A stretch of DNA of 64,000 bases, taken from Paenibacillus sp. HB172176. Its GTDB lineage: Bacteria; Bacillota; Bacilli; Paenibacillales; Paenibacillaceae. The stretch's first letter is position 1; each line of letters starts with the position of its first letter. A program made the translations under genes and the position numbers. The DNA lies in the NCBI RefSeq assembly GCF_011947265.1, contig NZ_JAATHD010000025.1:1-64000 (forward strand), in the 5' to 3' direction. Under the pieces are notes generated by a model. It was not told the origin of the DNA. It worked only from the letters and a program-made list of their open reading frames with translations, and did not search any database. Of the stretch, positions 40,151 to 49,049 are shown piece by piece.

Positions 40151-40825
40151 ATGAAGAAAATTCTAATTGTAGAAGATGAACCGAATTTAGCTCGATTTCT
40201 CGAGCTGGAGCTCCGCCACGAATCTTATGAGGCTGCTGTCGCTGTCGCCGGCCATACCGGTTTAGCTATGGCGTTGGAGCAGGACTGGGATATGATCCTG
40301 CTTGATATTATGCTCCCTGGCATGAGCGGCATGGAGGTCTGCCGTGAAATTCGAGCTGCCAAGGATACGCCGATTATCATGATTACGGCACGGAACAAGG
40401 TTAATGATCGCGTTAGAGGCCTCGACTGCGGAGGGGATGACTATCTATCAAAGCCGTTCGCAATCGAGGAATTGCTCGCTCGCATGCGCGCCTTGTTCCG
40501 AAGATTAGAGCTTAGCGAGAATGCATCCGAGACGCTTTCGTTCAGCGATCTAACGCTTGATATGCGATCGCGTATAGTTACACAGGGAGAAGATACGATT
40601 GTGCTAACCAAACGAGAATTCGATCTTCTCGAATGCTTCATGCAGAATGTGAACATTGTCTTAACGAGAGACATCATTCTCGACAAAGTATGGGGCTATG
40701 ATTCAGAGGTCGAAACGAATGTGGTTGATGTTTATGTGCGTTATTTGCGCGGGAAATTAAATGATCTGAAGGAAGAAAAATATATTAAGACCCTGCGAGG
40801 GGTCGGCTATGTGATGCGATTATGA
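40151..40825 (+). CDS. OmpR/PhoB-family response regulator (224 aa)
   Basis: Receiver domain with acidic pocket EDEPN, phospho-Asp in DMILLDIMLPGMSG, the Thr of IIMITARN and Lys of YLSKPFAIEELLARMRA; then a winged-helix output domain (about 128-224) with TLDMRSRIVTQGEDTIVLTK and VETNVVDVYVRYLRGKL. Such regulators bind tandem repeats spaced about 11 bp, which are found at four promoters nearby. The next gene overlaps it by ATGA. Closest recalled parallel is YkoG of B. subtilis, whose neighbours also include PepSY proteins. Confidence 0.93.
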   Translation: MKKILIVEDEPNLARFLELELRHESYEAAVAVAGHTGLAMALEQDWDMILLDIMLPGMSGMEVCREIRAAKDTPIIMITARNKVNDRVRGLDCGGDDYLSKPFAIEELLARMRALFRRLELSENASETLSFSDLTLDMRSRIVTQGEDTIVLTKREFDLLECFMQNVNIVLTRDIILDKVWGYDSEVETNVVDVYVRYLRGKLNDLKEEKYIKTLRGVGYVMRL

Positions 40826-42234
40826 GAAATCTGCTGAATCGGCTACGTGCCCTTCCATTCAAATGGCGAATCACGGTCTGGGTAACGTTGTGGATGTGCG
40901 TCTTCTTCATGCTCTACAATTCCGTTCAATATCTGGTGCTCGATCGCTGGATTCTTGCTCAAGAGGAAGACTCCATCAAGAAGAGCATGGACGAAATCCA
41001 AGTCTATTATGCCAATAGCGGAGCCAAGGAAATCTCGCAGGGAAAGAGCTTTCTGGAGAAGGTGAACGAGAAGGATGAGATGATACGCATCATTGATCGC
41101 GACGGCAATCTTGTGCTCATTATTGGCGATGAAAAGATGAACAGTTGGGTGCTCCCCATGAGACCTGCTTCGAGCAAGCTTCGCAGTCTCTGGCATGATC
41201 AGGATCATATACTGGTGATTAGCCGTTCGATTCAAGCAGGCGATTTCGAGGGAACGGTCGAAATCGTCCGCAACTTGGAGAACTATGAACAATTGAACCA
41301 TCTCTTGCTCCTTGTCATGATCATTGGAGGCCTATGCGGGATAGCCATCAGCGCCTTCAGCGGCGTCTTACTGGGAAGGCAATTCGTGAAACCAATTGGA
41401 AGATTGACAATCGCTATACAGAATATTAAACGCAGAGGGTTATCCCAGCGCGTTGAATTTCATAACAACGGAGATGAATTATCCCAGCTAAGCGCGATGT
41501 TTAACGGCATGATGGATCAATTAGAGGAGGCCTTTCAGCAACAGCATCAATTTGTCGAAGATGCTTCTCATGAGCTGCGAACGCCGATTGCCATCCTAGA
41601 AGGACATCTCAATCTGCTGAAGCGCTGGGGAAAGGATGATCCGGCTGTTCTGAACGAATCGTTGCATGCCGCGCTTGAAGAATTGACAAGACTCAAGCAT
41701 CTCTCGCAAGATTTGCTTGCCGCCTCCGAGTCGAATGCCGTCTCTCAAGAGTGGAATCAAGCCGATCTGTCTCCGCTTGTCATCAAAATTGTGGATGATT
41801 TCTCGCTGCTGCATCCCGAATTCGCATATGATGTGGACACACAGTCTCTATCCCGCGTTAAGCTGGCTATCACGGAGCATCATCTGAAGCAGATCCTGAC
41901 CATCGTGATTGATAATGCCATTAAATATTCACGAGATAAGAAGCATATCCGCGTCACAGGCACAGCTGTTCCCCCTGAGAACCACAAGCATGTGCAAGAT
42001 CACATGTATCGCGTCGAAATTATCGACTACGGGCCCGGAATCCCGGAGGAGCATCTTCCCCATGTGTTCGATCGCTTCTATCGCGCGGATAAAGCGAGAA
42101 GCCGCGCGATAGGAGGAAGCGGACTGGGACTTGCGATTGCCAAGAAGCTTGTTCAGAAATATGAGGGCACGATCCGTCTCTCCAGCTCCGAACAAGGAAC
42201 GATTGCAATCATCGAATTGCCAAGGAGTCTTTAA
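40822..42234 (+). CDS. Membrane sensor histidine kinase (470 aa)
   Basis: Partner of the response regulator. Two membrane helices (about 17-38 and 155-180) enclose a 115-residue extracytoplasmic sensor rich in charged residues (AQEEDSIKKSMDEIQVYYAN). A HAMP linker follows (LLGRQFVKPIGRLTIAI), then the H-box FVEDASHELRTPIAILEGHL, N-box IVIDNAIKYSRDKKHIR and G-boxes DYGPGIPEEHL and GGSGLGLAIAKKLV. Probably an envelope sensor; the signal is not visible. A PAP2 gene follows two bases after its stop, so all three are one operon. Confidence 0.93.
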   Translation: MRNLLNRLRALPFKWRITVWVTLWMCVFFMLYNSVQYLVLDRWILAQEEDSIKKSMDEIQVYYANSGAKEISQGKSFLEKVNEKDEMIRIIDRDGNLVLIIGDEKMNSWVLPMRPASSKLRSLWHDQDHILVISRSIQAGDFEGTVEIVRNLENYEQLNHLLLLVMIIGGLCGIAISAFSGVLLGRQFVKPIGRLTIAIQNIKRRGLSQRVEFHNNGDELSQLSAMFNGMMDQLEEAFQQQHQFVEDASHELRTPIAILEGHLNLLKRWGKDDPAVLNESLHAALEELTRLKHLSQDLLAASESNAVSQEWNQADLSPLVIKIVDDFSLLHPEFAYDVDTQSLSRVKLAITEHHLKQILTIVIDNAIKYSRDKKHIRVTGTAVPPENHKHVQDHMYRVEIIDYGPGIPEEHLPHVFDRFYRADKARSRAIGGSGLGLAIAKKLVQKYEGTIRLSSSEQGTIAIIELPRSL

Positions 42235-42235
42235 T

Positions 42236-42874
42236 ATGACACTGAAACGTTTGTTCACAGAAGCATACTTGCTAAGCGCGCTTTGCGCGCTCGGTTTCGC
42301 GCTCATCGCTGTTCTCATTGGCGATCATAAGATTAGGGCGTTTGATCTCAAGTGGATCTCCATTATTCAAGGCTATGAGAGCAGCGCTTTAACGCCAATC
42401 ATGACCTTCTTCACCGCAATTGGAGCCGGAGCTCCCGTCATCTTCATCACACTCGCGATTATGGCGGTATTATTTTTTGTTCTCCATTACCGCAGAGAAT
42501 TAGTGTTTTTTGCAGGCGTGGTGATTGGCTCTGCTTTATTGAATATGTTACTGAAAATCCTGTTCCATCGCGCGCGTCCTCTCCTCCATCGTATCGCGGA
42601 TGCGAATGGGTACAGCTTTCCCAGCGGTCACTCTATGGCGGCCTTTACGTTATACGGCATACTCAGCTTCTTGCTGTGGAAGCATGCTCGAAGAATATGG
42701 ATTCGCAGCCTCATTATCTTTCTCGGCACATGCATAGTTGCTATGATTGGCATTAGCCGTATTTATCTTGGCGTGCATTATCCGAGCGATGTGTTTGGCG
42801 GCTATTTGGCCAGCGGCGCCTGGATAAGCATTAATATATGGCTGTATCAGCGTAGAAGGGTGCGTGTCAAGTGA
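42236..42874 (+). CDS. PAP2-family phosphatase (212 aa)
   Basis: Second lipid phosphatase of the locus. Motifs KILFHRARPLLHR, YSFPSGHSMAAF and RIYLGVHYPSDVFGGY complete the PAP2 active site, within six membrane helices starting with YLLSALCALGFALIAVLIG. AAGGAG lies ten bases before the ATG. Being in one operon with the kinase and divergent from the bcrC-like gene, it supports a link of this two-component system to undecaprenyl-phosphate or phospholipid turnover. Confidence 0.88.
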   Translation: MTLKRLFTEAYLLSALCALGFALIAVLIGDHKIRAFDLKWISIIQGYESSALTPIMTFFTAIGAGAPVIFITLAIMAVLFFVLHYRRELVFFAGVVIGSALLNMLLKILFHRARPLLHRIADANGYSFPSGHSMAAFTLYGILSFLLWKHARRIWIRSLIIFLGTCIVAMIGISRIYLGVHYPSDVFGGYLASGAWISINIWLYQRRRVRVK

Positions 42875-42915
42875 GAAAACCTCTTGACGGCGTCCTTTAA
42901 AAGCAGCGATCTGCT

Positions 42916-43100
42916 CTAACGGACTTTTTGTCCTCTTAGACGGCGTTTTTCAATACTCGCTTGCTCTAACGGACTTTTTGTCCTCTTAGCCAACCAAACG
43001 AGCGAAAAAACAACGGGATTAACCAGCTAAGAGGCGAATAGGTCCGTTAAAAATCTGGGCTAGCTAAAAAGAGCTTCTAAGGGTCGAAAAAGTCCGTTAC
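42916..43100. repeat. 185-bp four-arm intergenic element (copy 3)
   Basis: Direct arms at 42916 and 42966 are identical over 24 bp (CTAACGGACTTTTTGTCC then TCTTAG). Inverted arms end at 43050 (GGTCCGTTAA) and 43100 (AAAAAGTCCGTTAC). D1 pairs best with the last arm and D2 with the inner one, giving two nested stems. Confidence 0.82.
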
Positions 43101-43172
43101 AGTTGCAAGCAGAGCAGCCTCTCACTCATCCCGTTTCCTTAATCGCATTGAATTCTCTCCGGCCATGGGATC

Positions 43173-43357
43173 CTAACGAAGACTCATAACGTTAAATGCC
43201 TGAATCTCAGGCCTGCGTGAATCTAACGAAGATTCACATCGTTACTTCATCAAAGCGAGCATGATTGCTGCCCGAAACCATGAAATAAGACGATAGATCC
43301 TCGTTAAATTTGAATAGGTTGCCTTTTTATGGACTTAACGTTATCAAGTTTCGTTAG
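43173..43357. repeat. 185-bp four-arm intergenic element (copy 4)
   Basis: Direct arms start at 43173 (CTAACGAAGACTCATAACG) and 43223 (CTAACGAAGATTCACATCG). Inverted arms end at 43307 (CTCGTTAA) and 43357 (TTATCAAGTTTCGTTAG). The outer arms pair over about 25 positions including ATAACGTTAA. Same length and spacing as the other copies, with a different core. Confidence 0.78.
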
Positions 43358-43547
43358 AGTTCCGCCTATCTCCACACCTGTCTCCATCAAAGCCACTTTT
43401 CTAGATCTTTCCGCTTTTCGAGGTCTTTCCTTTATGTTCGACCTGCAGCTTTCCAGAGCAAAGCTGCTTTGTAAGCATCATATAGCTAATACCGCCTAAA
43501 AAAGTGCGTAACTCGAAACTTTATAAATTCAGGCTGTAAAAAAACGA
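43358..43547. other. Rest of the PAP2-hmp intergenic region
   Basis: No gene is seen. TTTTCTAGATCTTTCC/TTTTCGAGGTCTTTCC at about 43398-43430 is a short direct repeat. Confidence 0.4.
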
Positions 43548-43595
43548 AAAAGGCGCGTCTCTGCAGGAAAGAAACCCCTGCAAAAGACGACCTTT
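43548..43595 (-). terminator. Intrinsic terminator of hmp
   Basis: The minus strand forms a long stem (AAGG...CCTT, GTCT...AGAC, TGCAGG...CCTGCA) directly after the hmp stop, followed by CCTTTTTCGTTTTTTT. Confidence 0.85.
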
Positions 43596-43602
43596 GCGCT
43601 TC

Positions 43603-44865
43603 TTACAACTGCCCCGCAGGTCCGAAAAATTCATAATAAATCGAGGACTCCGGCACGCCGAGCTGCTTCAAGTGCTGATTGATCTGCTTCATGAACGGGA
43701 TGGGGCCGCAGAAGTAGTAGACTGCATCCGCGCCTGGAGTAATCAATTCCAGCCATTCACGCTCAATGAACCCTTCCCGATGGAATGCATTCCGCTTGCG
43801 ATCGTCCTCCGTCGGATTCTGGTAGCAATAATAGACGGTTATATGCTCATGCGCTTCAGCCAGCTCATCCGTCTGCTCCCGCATTGCGTGGAACTCGCCG
43901 TTCCTCGCGGCATGGATGAAGGTGACGGGCCGCGAAGCTCCTGCTATTGCCATCTTCGCTGTTCCCGCTTTCGTTTCTGCTACCACTTCCGCTTCCGCCA
44001 ATGTCTTCAGCATGCTCATCATCGGCGTAATGCCGACGCCGCCGCTCAACAGCACGACAGGGCGGTCGTCATCCTGGTCGAGCACGAATTGTCCCGCCGG
44101 AGCCGACAGCCAAATTCGCTCCCCCTCTTCCGCATACCGATGAAGCGCATTCGATGCCGTGCCCTCCGGCTTCTCCGAGGTCGCTTCCTCGCGCTTGACC
44201 GAGATGCGGTAATACGGCTTGCCGGGCGAATCAGACAGGCTGTATTGGCGAATATGCGTGTATGCCTCTCCCGGAATGTCCAGCTTCACGCTGACATATT
44301 GTCCCGGCAGGAAATCGGCGATGGCTTTGCCGTCCTCAGGCTCCAGATAGAAGGAGGTGATAACCTCGCTTTCCTTCACGCGGCGCTCCACCCTGAAGGC
44401 GCGGAAGCCTTCCCAGCCGCCATGCTGCCCCTCCGCTTCCTCATACATGCTTTTCTCGACGCCGATAAAGGCATCCGCAATAACCTGATACGCATCTCCC
44501 CATGCTGCTAGCACCTCTTCCGTCGCCCCGTCGCCAAGCACATCCTTCATCGCAAGCAAGAGATGCTCGCCGACGACCGGATAATGCTCCGGCTTGACTC
44601 CCAGGCTTCTATGCTTATGGGCAATCCCTTTCACAACGGGCAATATCGTCTCCAAACGATCGATATGCAGCGCAGCCGCGTAGACCGCATTCGCAAGCGC
44701 GCCTTGCTGCCTGCCTTGCTTCTGGTTCGCGTGATTGAATAGATTCAGCAGCTCGGGATGATTCGTGAACAGCAGCTCATAGAAGCGCTTCGTAACGGCA
44801 ACGCCATGCTCCTCCAGCACTGGCACCGTCGATTTGATAATCGCTATCGTTTCTTGCTTCAGCAT
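43603..44865 (-). CDS. hmp: Flavohemoprotein, nitric oxide dioxygenase (420 aa)
   Basis: Detoxifies NO to nitrate with O2 and NADH. Globin domain (1-140) with the proximal-His region VVKGIAHKHRSLGVKPEHYP, FAD domain with the RQYSLSDSP motif and a YRISVKRE strand, NAD domain with LLSGGVGITPMMSMLKTLAE and YFCGPIPFMKQINQHL. Linker residues 340-360 (AETKAGTAKMAIAGASRPVT) look slightly longer than in relatives. AAGGAG precedes the ATG. The promoter has a TGTGA-type site at -41.5 and no -35 box, so expression should depend on a Crp/Fnr activator. Confidence 0.95.
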   Translation of the reverse strand: MLKQETIAIIKSTVPVLEEHGVAVTKRFYELLFTNHPELLNLFNHANQKQGRQQGALANAVYAAALHIDRLETILPVVKGIAHKHRSLGVKPEHYPVVGEHLLLAMKDVLGDGATEEVLAAWGDAYQVIADAFIGVEKSMYEEAEGQHGGWEGFRAFRVERRVKESEVITSFYLEPEDGKAIADFLPGQYVSVKLDIPGEAYTHIRQYSLSDSPGKPYYRISVKREEATSEKPEGTASNALHRYAEEGERIWLSAPAGQFVLDQDDDRPVVLLSGGVGITPMMSMLKTLAEAEVVAETKAGTAKMAIAGASRPVTFIHAARNGEFHAMREQTDELAEAHEHITVYYCYQNPTEDDRKRNAFHREGFIEREWLELITPGADAVYYFCGPIPFMKQINQHLKQLGVPESSIYYEFFGPAGQL

Positions 44866-44914
44866 AATAAAAAGCTCCTTCCGGCTTTCAGCGTGTGTTG
44901 TTCTCTACGCCTTA

Positions 44915-44957
44915 AGTATACGGAAGGAGCCTCAAATGCCCTGTGATTGCAATCACA
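44915..44957 (-). promoter_or_regulatory. hmp promoter with Crp/Fnr-type class II site
   Basis: TATACT (44920-44915) is the -10 box, placing +1 near 44908. The perfect palindrome TGTGATTGCAATCACA (44942-44957) has its centre at 44949.5, i.e. -41.5. There is no -35 match (CAGGGC), as expected for a class II activated promoter. Confidence 0.8.
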
Positions 44958-44983
44958 CGAAATGCAAGCAATCTGTGACGCGT

Positions 44984-47221
44984 TTAGTACGCCCGAATCT
45001 CAATCAACTCTGTTCTCGGACAGCCATTGGTGCTTTCGCAAACCAGTCTCAGCTCGGAGATAAGGCCCTCCGGCGCCAACGCATGCACGCGCTTACGCTT
45101 CCGATTCGCCTTCTCTTGATGCAGGACCGTCCACGCGCCGTCGACCAGAGCTTCAATCCGGTAATCCTTCACAAGCTCCGGAATGATCTCGAAGTCGGTG
45201 CGATGATGATGCAGATTGATCAAATCCTCGTTCACGTCGTCATTGAAGGTAAGATGGAGCTCCTTCACGGCAACGGGACGCGCCCAAGCGAGCGTCAACG
45301 CTTGCTCCTCCGAGGATGCCTCGGAGATCCACATATGCTGACCGCCATACGGGCGAACATAGCCGTCTATCGCCTTCGCAGGACCGAATACGTCGACCAG
45401 GCCAATCGTGCGGAAGCAGGCCGGTTTGCGCGTGTGCTGGCGAATCGACCATTTCACGACCGGCTGCGCCACATCATGATGCTCGAGCTGCACGACCGCG
45501 CGCGATTCCCTGCTCTCCTTGCTGCTGAGCACGCCCGTCATCGGCTCATGGGACAGATGCAGCTTGATCGCCTCATTCGCCTTCACGATGACGAAGACCG
45601 ACTGCTCCTTCTCCGGCGACCACGCCAGATCGAAGGAAATCCACTGCTTCTCGCCGGATTCAATCGCAGCCGACGCTTTCGCCTCGAGCGTATGCGGCAC
45701 ATAATTCTCCTCGCGTCCCGTCGACCACAGTTCGACCTCTACGGTCGTCTCGCCGCTTGCATCCAGCAGCAGCTCGATGCCCTCCAAACGGTCAATGGGG
45801 AAAATAATGCCGAAATCCGTATCCATGCTTTGCGTTTCATGCGAATGCTCGATACGAATCTGCTTCGTCGCGCTTGTCGCGCTTGCGACGGCCTGTCTTG
45901 CCAGATCCTCCGGATCCTGATTCACCAGGCCGACGACGGAAGCATCCTGGCGAAGCAACGTTTGCTGCAGCTCCTGCAGGTACTCTTTCACGAGCGTGCG
46001 AGGCGACACCTTGTTCTTCACGCAGAGCGCCGCTCCCGTTCCCGCCGCTTCTCCGATTACCGCGCAGGTCGCCATGACGCGAGTTGTGCCGAAGGCCACA
46101 TGCGTCGCGCTGATATCTCTGCCGGCCATCAGCATATTGCTGATATTAGCCGAATAGAGCGAGCGGAACGGAATATGATAGATGCCGTCCATATGCATAT
46201 GCTTCGAGCCGCTTTCCGTCGCGTACATCCCCTGCGGCGGATGAAGATCGATCGACCAGCCGCCGAAGGCGACGCGGTCCTCGAACGGCTCCTGCGCCAG
46301 AATATCTCCTTGGCTGAGCACATAATCGCCGGTGAAGCGGCGATATTCCCGCTTGCCGGGAACGCTGCCTACCCACTCGAGCGTCATATTGTCGGCGTCG
46401 AATTGCCCCGAGTTTTTGATATAATCCCAAATCCCGTAGATCGCCGCCCACAGCTCGTCTCGAACCATCTCGTTATCGTGAACGATATCATGCTCGCCGC
46501 CCCATTCGATCCACCAGTAATGGCAGCCCGAATCTCCGCTTCTGATGACGCGCTTCAGCGGAATGGTCGTTTTCGTTATGTCTCTCGCAAAGCTTGGCGG
46601 CACGTATTTCACTGGACGGCCTTCGTCCTTCGTATAGAACAGAATCGTGCTGCCGAGCGTAATGTCGTCCGCGACCTCGGGCGCCCATACTTCATTGTAT
46701 TCATGACGCGCCTCGCGCCCGATGCGATATTTCGCCCCTGCCAGGAAGCCGACAAGACCGTCGCCCGTGCAGTCGATGAACTGCTTGCTCTCGAAGCGAA
46801 TGCGTCTCTCCGAGCCCATCATCCAGCCGATGACCGCGTGAATTTCGCGCTGCTCCTCGGTTCCCTGCGCCTCCACCTCATGCACGTCGGTATTGAGATA
46901 CAATGAAATATTTGGTTCCGCTTTCACCGTTTCGAGCATAACCAGATCCCAATAGTATGGATTTCCTTCCGGATTCCGATACTGATTCTCCACGAACATC
47001 TCGCCCATGATGCCCGTCTCACGCGCATAACGATGAATGCCATGTCCAGTTGCGCCGCATACCCATACCCGCACCTCGCTGCTCGAGTTTCCTCCTAGCA
47101 CGGGCCTGTTCTGAATCAAGGCTACCTTGCTGCCGAGTCTCGCTGCCGCAACAGCCGCACATATGCCCGCAAGACCGCCTCCAATGACCGTAATATCGGT
47201 TTGAACCGTCTCCTGCCTCAT
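44984..47221 (-). CDS. Large FAD-dependent oxidoreductase with C-terminal discoidin-like domain (745 aa)
   Basis: N-terminal FAD_oxidored module: VQTDITVIGGGLAGICAAVA, RPVLGGNSSSEVRVWVCGAT, then near residue 155 FIDCTGDGLVGFLAGAKYRI and, near 370, MAGRDISATHVAFGTTRVM. The last 200 residues (about 560-745) look like a beta-sandwich of discoidin type (GPAKAIDGYVRPYGGQHMWI). No signal peptide. The start at 47221 follows GGAGGTGG by eight bases. Divergent from an AraC regulator at 47341, the same layout as the smaller FAD gene at 1049. Substrate unknown; neighbours suggest carbohydrate-derived compounds. Confidence 0.85.
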   Translation of the reverse strand: MRQETVQTDITVIGGGLAGICAAVAAARLGSKVALIQNRPVLGGNSSSEVRVWVCGATGHGIHRYARETGIMGEMFVENQYRNPEGNPYYWDLVMLETVKAEPNISLYLNTDVHEVEAQGTEEQREIHAVIGWMMGSERRIRFESKQFIDCTGDGLVGFLAGAKYRIGREARHEYNEVWAPEVADDITLGSTILFYTKDEGRPVKYVPPSFARDITKTTIPLKRVIRSGDSGCHYWWIEWGGEHDIVHDNEMVRDELWAAIYGIWDYIKNSGQFDADNMTLEWVGSVPGKREYRRFTGDYVLSQGDILAQEPFEDRVAFGGWSIDLHPPQGMYATESGSKHMHMDGIYHIPFRSLYSANISNMLMAGRDISATHVAFGTTRVMATCAVIGEAAGTGAALCVKNKVSPRTLVKEYLQELQQTLLRQDASVVGLVNQDPEDLARQAVASATSATKQIRIEHSHETQSMDTDFGIIFPIDRLEGIELLLDASGETTVEVELWSTGREENYVPHTLEAKASAAIESGEKQWISFDLAWSPEKEQSVFVIVKANEAIKLHLSHEPMTGVLSSKESRESRAVVQLEHHDVAQPVVKWSIRQHTRKPACFRTIGLVDVFGPAKAIDGYVRPYGGQHMWISEASSEEQALTLAWARPVAVKELHLTFNDDVNEDLINLHHHRTDFEIIPELVKDYRIEALVDGAWTVLHQEKANRKRKRVHALAPEGLISELRLVCESTNGCPRTELIEIRAY

Positions 47222-47340
47222 TCTTACCGCCACCTCCATAATATCTATAATTTCATTGTAGGCGCTTGAATGATTCGTTAGAATGCATTAAATTACAGAT
47301 ATATATCCAAAATTTCATTTTCCGAGAAGAGGTGGCGAGG

Positions 47341-48114
47341 ATGTCAGACTGCGTTTCGCGGCTAATCTCCCATGTTTATTGGCAGCACAAAGAGCAGTTC
47401 CAACTGGCAAGCGATCAATACGAGGAGTGGGTCATGTTCGTCATCGAATCGGGGGAGATGAAGTTCCGCATTGCCGGTCGGGAAGGAACGGCGGAAGCCG
47501 GCGATCTTATTCTCTGTCCGCCTCTCACCGACTTCGAGAGAGAGACCATCACCCCGCTGACCTTCCACTTTCTCGTCCTCGATTGCAAGCCGGAGGAGCA
47601 AGCGCCGATCGGCAGGATTCGGTTGTCCAGACAGGGAAGAGTGGCGGATAATTGCTCCATGCTTCGCCGCAATGCCGGCAGCAGATCGCCGTTTGCCTGG
47701 GAGCTGCGCTCGCATCTTGCCCATGATTTGTGGCTGCTGATCCTGATGGAGCATACGAGTCTTGGAGCCGATGGAGCCCAGAAGCATGCGGCGAACCCCG
47801 TTATGCTCGAGGTGAGAAATTACTTGAATGCCCATGCCTGCGAAGCGTTGTTGCTGAAGGATGTCGCCGGCAGGTTCCAGTTAACCCCCGTGCAGCTCAC
47901 CAGGCAATTTCAGTCGGCATTCGGCGAGAAGCCGAATGACTATGTTACGGATCTTCGCATGCAGCAGGCATCCGAGCTTCTGCGCACGACCAACTGGACC
48001 ATCGACGCCATTGCGGCGGAATGCGGCTACGAGAACGGCTTCTACCTGAGCCGGATCTTCACGGCCCGCATCGGCATGAACCCTTCGAGCTACAGGCAGA
48101 AGCTGCAGCTATAG
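47341..48114 (+). CDS. AraC family transcriptional regulator (257 aa)
   Basis: Cupin-like N-terminus (QLASDQYEEWVMFVIESGEM; GTAEAGDLILCPPLTDFERE) and an AraC DNA-binding domain (about 155-257) with LKDVAGRFQLTPVQLTRQFQ, TNWTIDAIAAECGYENGFY and RIFTARIGMNPSSYRQ. Start 47341 has AAGAGGTGG close upstream; the ATG at 47266 lacks a ribosome site. It shares a 119-bp control region with the large FAD oxidoreductase gene and likely regulates it. Confidence 0.9.
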   Translation: MSDCVSRLISHVYWQHKEQFQLASDQYEEWVMFVIESGEMKFRIAGREGTAEAGDLILCPPLTDFERETITPLTFHFLVLDCKPEEQAPIGRIRLSRQGRVADNCSMLRRNAGSRSPFAWELRSHLAHDLWLLILMEHTSLGADGAQKHAANPVMLEVRNYLNAHACEALLLKDVAGRFQLTPVQLTRQFQSAFGEKPNDYVTDLRMQQASELLRTTNWTIDAIAAECGYENGFYLSRIFTARIGMNPSSYRQKLQL

Positions 48115-48217
48115 AAGCGGCAAACGGCAAGCGCCTTGGTGGCGCCTGCCGCTTCCGCTTGCCGACTGTCATCTACAGCTGTAATGTCCTGCTTCGAGCG
48201 ACCTCCCGGCCATCCGG

Positions 48218-48931
48218 TTATTCAACCCATTGCACGATTTCCTCCATCGCCTGCCTCGACTTCGGACGCGCCGGCTGCTCCTTGCGATAGCCGAAGGCTA
48301 CGAAGCAAGCTACGCCGAATTCCTCTCCGTCCAGAAGTCCTTCCTCCCGCAGCGCTTGCTCCACTCCGTCTTTGTCAAAGCCCTCCATTGGACACGAATC
48401 GATGCCGATCTGAGCGGCGGCCGTCATCATATTGCCCACAGCCAGATAAGTTTGCCGGCAAGCCCACTCGAACATTGCGCGGTCATTCTCAATGAGCTTG
48501 AAGCCCTCGTTCAGAAATTGTTCATACTTCTGCTCCAGCATATCCGCAATGGCATCCGGCAGATGATGAACCTCCCGCATGATCCTCTGCACATGCGGCG
48601 AATCCGGAAGCATGGCTTGCTTCTTGCGCGCAAGAGCAACGACAAGATGGCTCGCCGTCGGGAGCTGTCCCTGCCCTCCCCAGACAACGGGAAGCAGCTT
48701 TCTCCGCAGCGCTTCGTTCTGCAGGACAAGGAAACGCCACGGCTCAAAGCCGTAAGAGCTCGGCGACAAGCGCGCGGTTTCCAATATGAACCCGAAGTCC
48801 TCCTGTGGTATTTTTTTCGATGAGTCGAACGCCTTGCAGGCATGTCTGAACCCGAATGCCTCCAGAATGGATGCTTTCTTGTCCTCTTTCGTTGCTTCAT
48901 TCGTCAAGTGGTTTGTCGTTTCTGCTGTCAT
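48218..48931 (-). CDS. NAD(P)H nitroreductase family protein (237 aa)
   Basis: FMN-dependent nitroreductase-fold enzyme, probably reducing quinones or nitroaromatics. Family marks: FRHACKAFDSSKKIPQEDFG with the FMN-phosphate Arg, ETARLSPSSYGFEPWRFLVL near residue 55, TYLAVGNMMTAAAQIGIDSC near 160, and VACFVAFGYR near the end. AAAGGAGTG precedes the ATG at 48931. It is divergent from an HxlR regulator with a 16-bp palindrome between them. Confidence 0.9.
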   Translation of the reverse strand: MTAETTNHLTNEATKEDKKASILEAFGFRHACKAFDSSKKIPQEDFGFILETARLSPSSYGFEPWRFLVLQNEALRRKLLPVVWGGQGQLPTASHLVVALARKKQAMLPDSPHVQRIMREVHHLPDAIADMLEQKYEQFLNEGFKLIENDRAMFEWACRQTYLAVGNMMTAAAQIGIDSCPMEGFDKDGVEQALREEGLLDGEEFGVACFVAFGYRKEQPARPKSRQAMEEIVQWVE

Positions 48932-49016
48932 GACTTCCACACTCCTTTATGTTTTTTCTTCTTTTTATTATAATGAATGCATACAAAAATTAAAGTACGC
49001 ACATTCATGATAGATA

Positions 49017-49032
49017 GTATCAATATTGATAC
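49017..49032. promoter_or_regulatory. 16-bp perfect palindrome, candidate HxlR operator
   Basis: GTATCAATATTGATAC lies 18 bp before the HxlR ATG, in the space shared with the nitroreductase gene, and is the only strong dyad there. Confidence 0.65.
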
Positions 49033-49049
49033 CATAGGAGGCTGGCGAA

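Noticed and set aside
44834-46906. A 690-codon plus-strand frame opposite the large FAD oxidoreductase
   Set aside because: Antisense shadow; composition is Arg/His/Leu-rich and it lacks a ribosome site, while the minus-strand product has clear FAD motifs.
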